This document shows positions 7,075-12,077 of a stretch of DNA of 12,077 nucleotides, in pieces. The position numbers and the translations under genes were made by a program. Each line of letters begins with the position of its first letter. The first letter of the stretch is position 1. Origin of the DNA: Gammaproteobacteria bacterium (lineage in GTDB: Bacteria; Pseudomonadota; Gammaproteobacteria; Steroidobacterales; Steroidobacteraceae). The notes under the pieces were generated by a model. It did not search any database. It worked only from the letters and a program-made list of their open reading frames with translations, and was not told the origin of the DNA. The stretch spans positions 1-12,077 of the forward strand of contig JADLDF010000284.1 in NCBI GenBank assembly GCA_020846815.1, given 5' to 3'.

Positions 7075-7817
7075 GGCGTGGTGGCGCGGTTCAGCTCCGC
7101 GAGCGAGTCGACGCGGTCGAACAGGCCGCCTAGCGAGGTGTCGTGGCTGACGAACAGCAGCGTCGAGCGCTGGGCCCGGCACTCGTCCATGAGCAGCCGC
7201 AGGAAGTCCTCGCGCGCATCGTGGTCGAGCGCCGAGGTCGGTTCGTCGGCGACGATGATCTCCGGCCGGCCCAGCAGCGCGCGTGCCGCCGCGACGCGCT
7301 GCTGCTGGCCGATCGACAGCTGCGTGACTTCGCGATCGAGCATCGCGCGGTCCGCGAGCCCGAGCGCCGCCAGCAGTCGCAGCGCCTCGGCGCGCAGCGC
7401 GGCGCGGTCGCCGATGCGGCCGGCGCGCCGCGCCGAGAACTGCGCCGGCAGCATGACGTTCTGCAGCACGCCGAGGTAGGGAATGAGGTTGAACATCTGG
7501 AACACGAAGCCGATGTGCTCGCCGCGGAAGCGGTCGCGCCCGCTCGCCGGCAGCCGGCTGATCTCGGTGCCGAGCAGGCGCACGCGGCCGCGGTCCGGCG
7601 TGAGCACGCCGCCGACCAGGCCGAGCAGCGTGCTCTTGCCGCTGCCGCTCGGCCCGCGCAGGAACACGCGCTCGCCGCGCGCGACGGCGTAGCGATCGAT
7701 CTGCAGTAGCGGCGGCTTGCCCGGCCAGGCGAACACCAGGTCCTCGATCTCGATCGCCGGGCTCGCCGCTGCTGCGGCGTTCGCGCGCGCCTCTGGCGCC
7801 GCCCCCTGGCCCCTCAT
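7071..7817 (-). CDS. ABC transporter ATP-binding protein (LolD/MacB-like)
   Basis: This is the cytoplasmic ATPase that drives the adjacent permease. The 248-aa protein has Walker A G55-P-S-G-S-G-K-S-T63, a Q-loop F-Q107-M-F-N, a signature L167-S-I-G-Q-Q-Q-R in place of LSGGQ, Walker B I-I-V-A-D-E192, a D-loop S-A-L-D and the switch His225 in VSHD. The Ile in the signature is a mild deviation. The start ATG 7817 lies 4 bp after the DUF2796 stop, with GAGG-type purine-rich sequence inside the end of that gene. Residues 1-20 form an Ala-rich extension before the first beta-strand. Its 3' end overlaps the permease start by 4 bp. Confidence 0.94.
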   Translation of the reverse strand: MRGQGAAPEARANAAAAASPAIEIEDLVFAWPGKPPLLQIDRYAVARGERVFLRGPSGSGKSTLLGLVGGVLTPDRGRVRLLGTEISRLPASGRDRFRGEHIGFVFQMFNLIPYLGVLQNVMLPAQFSARRAGRIGDRAALRAEALRLLAALGLADRAMLDREVTQLSIGQQQRVAAARALLGRPEIIVADEPTSALDHDAREDFLRLLMDECRAQRSTLLFVSHDTSLGGLFDRVDSLAELNRATTP

Positions 7818-7821
7818 CGCC

Positions 7822-8445
7822 TCACCTCAGTTCGATCCGCGCGGCATCTGCGCCGAGCGTGCGCTGCGTCTGGAGTTGCGGCGTGACCAGGTTGACCTCG
7901 ATCTCGGCGACGTTCTTCAGGCGGCGCAACAGCCACAGGTCGACCCAGGCGAGCGCCGCCGGGTTCGCACAGTTGTAGGTGAAGCGCGCCAGATAATCGC
8001 TGTGCATGTCGTCGTCGGCTTCGTGCTCGTGTTCGTGTTCGTGCTCATGATCGTGTGCCTGGGCCGAGGCATCGCTGCCGGGCCGCGGCGGTGTGTAGTC
8101 GACGCGCGCACGCTCGCAGCGGGCGGTCGCCGGCACGCCGAGCATGCCGACTCCCGAGGCGAGCCAGCGATCGACGGCCGCGGCCTCGCGCCGTTCCGCA
8201 TCGCTGCGCGGCGCGCGCTCGAAGCCGACGACGTTGATCGCCGGTGCGTCGAGCTCGGCCGACAGCGTGCCGCCCTCGAGCGCCAGGTTGACGACGACCT
8301 TGCCGTGCAGGTGGGCGCCGCGCTGGACGAAGCCATCGGCCGTGGCCGTGGCGGCCGCGGGTTCCGTCGCGGCATCCCGCGCCTGCAGCGACGGCGCAGC
8401 GAGGCCGAGCATGGCGGCGAGTAGCACGAGCGAGGGGCGGGGCAT
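7822..8445 (-). CDS. DUF2796 His-rich periplasmic protein, first gene of putative zinc operon
   Basis: Probable metal-binding periplasmic protein; exact role unknown. From ATG 8445 the product is 207 aa with a signal peptide (hydrophobic 6-18, likely cleavage after LQA, residue 22). The mature part begins with H45-L-H-G, a beta-rich DUF2796 domain with V-V-G-F-E-R-A-P, and a loop of alternating His and acidic residues (131-141, six His in eleven residues, plus H148). The C-terminus LARFTYNCANPAALAW...LRRLKNVAEIEVNLVT is the family hallmark. C110 and C159 could form a disulphide. AGGAGG ends seven bases before ATG 8445, favouring it over ATG 8451 and 8463. A Zur-type palindrome lies 130 bp upstream, and the family and order match PA4063 of P. 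aeruginosa. Confidence 0.9.
   Translation of the reverse strand: MPRPSLVLLAAMLGLAAPSLQARDAATEPAAATATADGFVQRGAHLHGKVVVNLALEGGTLSAELDAPAINVVGFERAPRSDAERREAAAVDRWLASGVGMLGVPATARCERARVDYTPPRPGSDASAQAHDHEHEHEHEHEADDDMHSDYLARFTYNCANPAALAWVDLWLLRRLKNVAEIEVNLVTPQLQTQRTLGADAARIELR
8023..8055 (-). repeat. His-Glu/Asp codon repeat encoding a metal-binding loop
   Basis: Eleven codons alternate His with Asp or Glu (H-D-H-E-H-E-H-E-H-E-H, residues 131-141 of the DUF2796 protein). At DNA level it is an imperfect 6-bp tandem repeat that could change length by slippage without a frameshift. Such loops in periplasmic proteins typically bind zinc or nickel. Confidence 0.75.
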
Positions 8446-8452
8446 CGGCATT

Positions 8453-8458
8453 CCTCCT
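8453..8458 (-). promoter_or_regulatory. Ribosome-binding site deciding the DUF2796 start
   Basis: A full AGGAGG on the minus strand is seven bases from ATG 8445 but only one base from ATG 8451, so 8445 is preferred. Confidence 0.75.
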
Positions 8459-8525
8459 GGCATCGGGGCCTCGAGACCGCAAGCGTACGCGGGCCTTGCG
8501 CGGGGCCGTTGGACAAAGTCGGCAC

Positions 8526-8540
8526 CGGGCTGAATGCCCG
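8526..8540 (-). other. Hairpin in the DUF2796 leader
   Basis: Perfect 5-bp arms CGGGC/GCCCG with a 5-base loop, lying between the Zur-type box and the DUF2796 start and therefore in the expected 5' leader. Function unknown. Confidence 0.4.
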
Positions 8541-8548
8541 ATACACGC

Positions 8549-8568
8549 CGGCCCTGCACGCGGGGCCG
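8549..8568 (-). other. GC-rich hairpin beside the Zur-type box
   Basis: Perfect 6-bp arms CGGCCC (8549-8554) and GGGCCG (8563-8568) enclose an 8-base loop, six bases from the palindrome at 8575. A related sequence ending in the same nine bases, GCGGGGCCG, is at 8490-8508. It would lie at the start of the operon transcript. Confidence 0.4.
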
Positions 8569-8577
8569 CTGAGAGTT

Positions 8578-8583
8578 ATTGTA
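8578..8583 (-). promoter_or_regulatory. Candidate -10 box for the DUF2796 operon
   Basis: TACAAT on the minus strand lies inside the Zur-type palindrome. No good -35 is seen at 16-18 bases. It implies a leader of about 120 bases before the DUF2796 start. Confidence 0.35.
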
Positions 8584-8587
8584 TAAC
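8582..8587 (+). promoter_or_regulatory. Candidate -10 box for holA
   Basis: TATAAC, five of six matches to TATAAT, lies inside the Zur-type palindrome about 55 bases before the holA start. The sequence 17 bases upstream is GC-rich and not a -35. Confidence 0.3.
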
Positions 8588-8641
8588 ACATCATCTCCGC
8601 GATGGGACAGAAGGGAGCCGCTGACGGATAATCGCATCGCG

Positions 8642-9649
8642 ATGAAGCTGACCCTCGAGAACTTCTCCAGCCACCTGAAGGGCCGGCTCGCTCCCATATA
8701 CCTGGTCTCCGGCGACGAGGCGCTGCTGGTCGGGGAGGCCTGCGACGCGATCCGGGTCCGTGCCCGTGCCGAGGGTTTCGCGACGCGGGAGGTACACTTC
8801 GTCGAGCGTGCCGCGGACTGGTCGGCGATCGAGGGCTCGGTCGGCACGCTGTCGCTTTTCGGTGAGCAGCGTCTGCTCGAAATCCGGATGTCCAGCGCCA
8901 AGCCCGGCAAGGAGGGCGGCAGGGTGCTCACGGCGCTCGCCCGGGCCGGCACCGAGACCCTGGTGCTCGTCGTCGCACCGCGCCTCGACCGCGATGCGCA
9001 GACGAGCGCCTGGGTCAAGGCACTGAGCGATGCCGGCGTCTGGCTGCCGCTCTGGGACGTCGACGCCGCGCGCTTGCCGGCCTGGCTCGCGCAGCGCTGC
9101 CGGCGCGCCGGCTTCACCGCGAGCGAGGAAGCGCTGGAGCTGCTCGCCGCGCGTGTCGAAGGCAACCTCCTGGCCGGCCAGCAGGAGATCGACAAGCTGC
9201 GCCTGCTCGTCGACGGCGAGCGGCTCGAGGCACAGCACGTGCTCGCCGCAGTCGCCGACAGCTCGCGCTACGACGTGTTCCGCCTCGGCGAGGCGGTGCT
9301 CGCCGGCGATGCGCCACGCGCGCTGCGCGTCGTCGAGGGCTTGCGCGGCGAGGGCATCGAGCCGACGCTGGTGCTCTGGGCGCTGACGCGCGAGCTGCGG
9401 CAGCTCTGGTCGCTGCGCCAGGGCGCGCCCACTGGGCGCGGCGGCTGGGTGCCGCCGGCGCAGGCCGCGGCCCTGGAGCGCGCCAGGGCGCGCCTGCCGC
9501 GCTTCCCGTTCGCACGGCTCGCGGCACGCGCGCTGCGCGCCGACCGCATGATCAAAGGCCGGCTGCAGGGCGAGCCCTGGGACGAGATCCTGCTGCTGTG
9601 CGCGGAATTCTGCGGCCTGCGGGCGCCGCCTCCGCCGCGCGGCACCTGA
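8642..9649 (+). CDS. holA: DNA polymerase III subunit delta
   Basis: HolA is the clamp-loader delta subunit that opens the beta sliding clamp during replication. The 335-aa protein is close to the 343 aa of E. coli. Recognisable parts are the N-terminal LAPIYLVSGDEALLVGEACDAIR (16-38), the clamp-binding region SLFGEQRLLEIR, EGNLLAGQQEIDKLRLL in the middle domain, SSRYDVFRLGEAVLAGD, and the C-terminal collar domain ending DEILLLCAEF. ATG 8642 gives the usual MKLT... start; the open frame runs 21 codons further up, across the Zur-type box, and that part is not family-like. No strong ribosome-binding site is visible. It would normally follow lptE directly, but here about 5.9 kb separate the two. 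Confidence 0.94.
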   Translation: MKLTLENFSSHLKGRLAPIYLVSGDEALLVGEACDAIRVRARAEGFATREVHFVERAADWSAIEGSVGTLSLFGEQRLLEIRMSSAKPGKEGGRVLTALARAGTETLVLVVAPRLDRDAQTSAWVKALSDAGVWLPLWDVDAARLPAWLAQRCRRAGFTASEEALELLAARVEGNLLAGQQEIDKLRLLVDGERLEAQHVLAAVADSSRYDVFRLGEAVLAGDAPRALRVVEGLRGEGIEPTLVLWALTRELRQLWSLRQGAPTGRGGWVPPAQAAALERARARLPRFPFARLAARALRADRMIKGRLQGEPWDEILLLCAEFCGLRAPPPPRGT

Positions 9650-9702
9650 CGACCTGCTCCACCTCCTTCTCCCACTGGTCACTCCACTGGTTCCGAGTCT
9701 TC

Positions 9703-10347
9703 ATGCAACCCATCGGCATTTTCGGCGGCACCTTCGATCCGATCCACTTCGGTCACCTGCGCACCGGCTTCGAGCTGTGGCAGGAGCTGAAACTCAGCGA
9801 GCTGCGCTGGGTGCCGACCGGCAACCCGGGGCATCGTGAGGAGCCCATCGCCGATCCGGGCCTGCGGCTCGCGATGGTGCGAGCGGCGGTCGCCGATCAG
9901 CCCGGCTTCGTGGTCGACGATCGCGAGATCCGCCGTACCGGCGTGTCGTATTCGGTCGACACGCTGACCGAGCTGCGCGCGGAATTCCCCGAGCGTTCGC
10001 TGTGCCTGATCCTCGGCATGGATGCCTTCCTCGGCCTGCCGAACTGGCACCGCTGGCGCGAGATCGTCGCGCTCGCGCACGTGGTCGTCGCGCACCGGCC
10101 GGGGTGGAAGGCGCCGACCAGCGGCCCGCTCGGCGAGCTCATGGTCGATCACGGCACCGGCGGCGTGCGCGACCTGCACACGGCGCGCGCGGGCCGCATC
10201 TATGTGCACGCGGTCACGCAGCTCGAGATCTCCTCGACCGACCTGCGCAACATCATTACTTCGGGACGCGACCCGCGCTTCCTCGTGCCCGATGCGGTGC
10301 GCGAGATCATCCTCGACACGGGATGCTATGCTCGATCCCGTCCCTGA
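9703..10347 (+). CDS. nadD: Nicotinate-mononucleotide adenylyltransferase
   Basis: NadD transfers AMP from ATP to nicotinate mononucleotide to make deamido-NAD, the step before NAD synthetase in the cytoplasm. The 214-aa protein begins with the nucleotidyltransferase signature G8-G-T-F-D-P-I-H15-F-G-H18 and ends with the second motif I176-S-S-T-D-L-R182. LGMDAFLGLPNWHRW is the substrate-binding loop typical of NadD. ATG 9703 is chosen because the family starts a few residues before GGTFDP; an upstream start at 9598 would overlap holA and adds unrelated sequence. It follows holA by 53 bp and precedes rsfS by 34 bp, the conserved gammaproteobacterial order. Confidence 0.96.
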   Translation: MQPIGIFGGTFDPIHFGHLRTGFELWQELKLSELRWVPTGNPGHREEPIADPGLRLAMVRAAVADQPGFVVDDREIRRTGVSYSVDTLTELRAEFPERSLCLILGMDAFLGLPNWHRWREIVALAHVVVAHRPGWKAPTSGPLGELMVDHGTGGVRDLHTARAGRIYVHAVTQLEISSTDLRNIITSGRDPRFLVPDAVREIILDTGCYARSRP

Positions 10348-10381
10348 ACCGCCCAGACACAAGAGGTCCATCCCAAGCCGC

Positions 10382-10939
10382 ATGACATCCCGCAAGCCCG
10401 CCCGGCGCGCCGCCCGACCGGCCGCCTCCGCCACGAAATCCGCCGCCGCATCCTCCGCCGCTGCCCCGCAGCTTCCGCCCCAGCTCAAGATCGTCCAGGA
10501 CGCGCTCGAAGACATGAAAGCCGTCGACGTGCGCGTGCTCGACGTGCGCGGCATGACCGACATCTCCGACTGGATGGTGATCTCCAGCGGCAACTCCGAC
10601 CGTCACGTGCGCTCGATCGCCGATCGTGTCGTCGAGCAGTCGAAGGCCGCGGGCGTGCGTCCTTTCGGCGTCGAGGGCGCGAACGAGGGCGAGTGGGTGC
10701 TGGTCGACCTGCCGGATGTCATGGTGCACGTGATGCTGCCGCGCACGCGCGAGTTCTACGCGCTCGAGGAGCTGTGGGAGCGCACTGCATCGAAGCCGGC
10801 CGCGGGCGGCGCCGCGTCGAAGCCACGCCGCCCGGCCGCGAAGCCGCGTGCCGCCGCACCGCCGCGCGGCGACGACGTCGCGGCGCCACGCCCGCGTCGC
10901 GCTGCCGCACCGCGGCGTCGTCCGGCCAGCGCCGGCTGA
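10382..10939 (+). CDS. rsfS: Ribosomal silencing factor RsfS with long basic tails
   Basis: RsfS binds ribosomal protein uL14 and blocks subunit joining in stationary phase or starvation. The RsfS core spans about residues 33-135 and shows DVRVLDVRGMTDISDWMVI, SSGNSDRHVRSIADRVVE, GVRPFGVEGANEGEWVLVDL and DVMVHVMLPRTREFYALEELW. At 185 aa the protein is far longer than the 105 aa of E. coli. About 32 residues at the front and 50 at the back are Ala/Pro/Lys/Arg-rich, low-complexity and strongly basic, resembling histone H1-like tails, and could contact rRNA. ATG 10382 is the only good start after the nadD stop; the frame continues up into nadD but overlaps it. It lies between nadD and rlmH as in most relatives. 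Confidence 0.94.
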   Translation: MTSRKPARRAARPAASATKSAAASSAAAPQLPPQLKIVQDALEDMKAVDVRVLDVRGMTDISDWMVISSGNSDRHVRSIADRVVEQSKAAGVRPFGVEGANEGEWVLVDLPDVMVHVMLPRTREFYALEELWERTASKPAAGGAASKPRRPAAKPRAAAPPRGDDVAAPRPRRAAAPRRRPASAG

Positions 10940-10973
10940 AGGCTGACGCCGCTCTGGCACGCACCGCGTCCCG

Positions 10974-11444
10974 ATGCGCCTGCGGATCCTCGCGGTCGGC
11001 ACACGCATGCCGGATTGGGTCGATGCCGCCGTCGAGGACTATGCGCGCCGCCTGCGCACGCACTGGAGATTCGAGCTGCTGGAGCTTCCCCCCGGCCGCC
11101 GCAGCGCTTCGCAGCCCGCAGTGCGCGCGGTCGCGGCGGAAGGCGAGCGCGTGCTCGCGGCGCTGCGTCCCGCCGAGCGCGCGATCGCGCTGGACGAGCG
11201 CGGCATCGCGATGACGACGCGCGAGCTCGCAGCGCGGCTCGCGGCGCTCGAGCGCGAGGGTGACGATGTCGCGCTGCTGATCGGCGGCCCCGACGGACAT
11301 GCTCCCGAGGTGCGCCGCCGCTGCGCCGAGAGCTGGTCGCTGTCGAAGCTGACGCTGCCGCACGGCCTCGCCCGGGTGCTGCTTGCCGAGCAGCTCTACC
11401 GCGCGCAGAGTCTGTTGCTGAACCATCCCTACCACCGCGACTGA
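10974..11444 (+). CDS. rlmH: 23S rRNA pseudouridine-1915 N3-methyltransferase
   Basis: RlmH is a SPOUT methyltransferase that methylates pseudouridine 1915 in helix 69 of 23S rRNA on assembled 70S ribosomes, using S-adenosylmethionine. The 156-aa protein matches the 155-aa E. coli length. Motifs are MRLRILAVGTRMPDWV at the N-terminus, the trefoil-knot cofactor loop L101-L-I-G-G-P-D-G-H, WSLSKLTLPHGLARVLLAEQLYRA, and the C-terminal N150-H-P-Y-H-R. It starts 34 bp after rsfS, the usual partner. Confidence 0.97.
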   Translation: MRLRILAVGTRMPDWVDAAVEDYARRLRTHWRFELLELPPGRRSASQPAVRAVAAEGERVLAALRPAERAIALDERGIAMTTRELAARLAALEREGDDVALLIGGPDGHAPEVRRRCAESWSLSKLTLPHGLARVLLAEQLYRAQSLLLNHPYHRD

Positions 11445-11496
11445 ACACGGTCGCGACCTCGAGCCGGCACGGCCGGAGACCGCGAACACACACTCC

Positions 11497-12077
11497 ATGA
11501 CCTGCGCACCCCAGCTCTGTCTCGCCTCCGCCTCGCCGCGTCGCCGCGAGCTGCTCGCGCAGCTCGGCATCGCGCACGTGGCGGCGCCGGCCGACATCGA
11601 CGAGTCGCAGCGCGACGGCGAGGCGCCCGGCGACTACGTGCTGCGCATGGCGCTCGAGAAGGCACAGCGCATCGCCGCCGAGCCTGCGCTGTCGCGTGGC
11701 CTGCCCGTGCTCGGCGCCGACACCTCCGTGGTCGTGAAGGGCAGGGTGCTCGGCAAGCCGGCCGACGCCGCCGAGTCGCGTGCGATGCTCGAGCTGCTGT
11801 CGGCACGCATGCACGAAGTGCTGTCGGCGGTGGCGCTCGTGTCGGCGTGCGGCACACAGTCGCGGCTGTCGCGCACCGAGGTGCGCTTCCGGGCGATCAC
11901 GGCCGACGAGGCCGCGGCGTACTGGCGTTGCGGCGAGCCGCAGGACAAGGCCGGCGGCTATGCGATCCAGGGCCGCGCCGCGGCCTTCGTCGAGTCGATC
12001 AGCGGCAGCTACAGCGGCGTCGTCGGCCTGCCGCTGTTCGAGACGGCGCAGCTGCTCGAGGCCGCGGGCATCGCGCC
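11497..12077 (+). CDS. maf: Maf-family nucleoside triphosphate pyrophosphatase, 3'-truncated
   Basis: Maf proteins hydrolyse non-canonical or pyrimidine nucleoside triphosphates to monophosphates plus pyrophosphate; the YhdE-type prefers dTTP/UTP. The visible 193 residues include the N-terminal phosphate loop S11-A-S-P-R-R-R-E-L-L, the catalytic Asp75 in GADTSVVVKGRVLGKP, and DKAGGYAIQG (150-159) with SYSGVVGLPL near the end. The stop lies beyond the right edge, probably only a few codons away. The pattern resembles YhdE (dTTP/UTP) more than YceF (m7GTP), judged from remembered sequences. It begins 52 bp after rlmH. In Xanthomonadales and relatives rng often follows, but that is not visible here. 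Confidence 0.93.
   Translation, partial: MTCAPQLCLASASPRRRELLAQLGIAHVAAPADIDESQRDGEAPGDYVLRMALEKAQRIAAEPALSRGLPVLGADTSVVVKGRVLGKPADAAESRAMLELLSARMHEVLSAVALVSACGTQSRLSRTEVRFRAITADEAAAYWRCGEPQDKAGGYAIQGRAAAFVESISGSYSGVVGLPLFETAQLLEAAGIA

Larger units (their letters stand above)
8575..8587. promoter_or_regulatory. Zur-type operator (zinc uptake regulator box)
   Basis: GTTATTGTATAAC is an inverted repeat, GTTAT and ATAAC around TGT. It matches 11 of the 12 defined bases of the gammaproteobacterial Zur core GTTATANTATAAC as I remember it. It is an isolated AT-rich island in a very GC-rich window, and the only such palindrome I found. It lies between the divergent DUF2796 and holA genes. It overlaps TACAAT on the minus strand (8578-8583) and TATAAC on the plus strand (8582-8587), both five of six matches to a -10 box, so a bound repressor could block promoters in both directions. 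With zinc, Zur would be expected to repress the DUF2796 operon. Confidence 0.75.

Noticed and set aside
5530..7479. 649-aa open frame on the + strand opposite the ABC permease and ATPase genes
   Set aside because: Its composition is that of an antisense shadow in high-GC DNA (Arg/Ala/Asp/Glu-rich, no domain). The opposite strand has clear permease and ATPase motifs with coupled starts.
5809..8445. MacAB-TolC tripartite drug efflux pump
   Set aside because: The permease is MacB-like in fold, but no membrane-fusion protein or outer-membrane channel gene is present, and the ATPase is a separate protein.
8446..8574. Riboswitch in the DUF2796 leader
   Set aside because: Hairpins are present, but I recognise no conserved riboswitch core; kept only as a structured leader.
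7822..9195. 457-aa minus-strand frame extending the DUF2796 gene upstream across holA
   Set aside because: The extension crosses the Zur-type box and runs antisense through holA. A signal peptide and AGGAGG place the true start at 8445.
8591..9682. 363-aa minus-strand open frame opposite holA
   Set aside because: Antisense shadow; holA has recognisable delta-subunit motifs throughout.
10307..11814. Long minus-strand open frames opposite rsfS, rlmH and maf
   Set aside because: Arg/Ala/His-rich shadows without motifs; the + strand genes are well supported and syntenic.

Overview
This window comes from the chromosome of a high-GC (about 70% by eye) gammaproteobacterium. The gene order leuS-lptE ... 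holA-nadD-rsfS-rlmH-maf on the + strand resembles the conserved block of Xanthomonadales-like and deep-branching gammaproteobacteria. LptE and the LPS export machinery confirm a Gram-negative cell. I cannot name the genus.

Layout. Bases 1-2123 hold the 3' three-quarters of leuS. It is followed by lptE and, overlapping it by 4 bp, a small HExxH protein of unknown function (to 3258). A convergent intergenic stretch with two stem-loops (3259-3471) comes next. Six minus-strand genes then fill 3472-8445. Read in their own direction they are a four-gene putative zinc-stress operon (DUF2796 His-rich periplasmic protein, ABC ATPase, MacB-type permease, DUF3299 protein), a structured 200-bp gap, and a HIT hydrolase - prolyl aminopeptidase pair. 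The + strand housekeeping block resumes at 8642 with holA, nadD, rsfS, rlmH and maf; maf runs off the right edge. In E. coli and many relatives lptE is followed directly by holA, so 2692-8641 looks like accessory material placed inside a housekeeping cluster.

How the genes work together. The + strand genes serve translation (LeuRS, RsfS, RlmH), outer-membrane LPS assembly (LptE), replication (HolA), NAD synthesis (NadD) and nucleotide-pool or division control (Maf). The minus-strand operon has the same four-gene order as the Pseudomonas aeruginosa PA4063-PA4066 locus, which I recall as zinc/Zur-responsive. Between its first gene and holA lies a near-perfect Zur-type palindrome at 8575-8587. 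This is the strongest non-housekeeping signal in the window: a zinc-starvation-inducible ABC system of unknown substrate, with a His-rich periplasmic partner and a DUF3299 periplasmic partner.

Other points worth attention are a roughly 190-bp patch inside leuS with very different codon use, long basic Ala/Pro-rich tails on RsfS, the HExxH protein coupled to lptE, and strong stem-loops in both sizeable minus-strand intergenic gaps. No rRNA, tRNA, CRISPR array or insertion sequence was seen.
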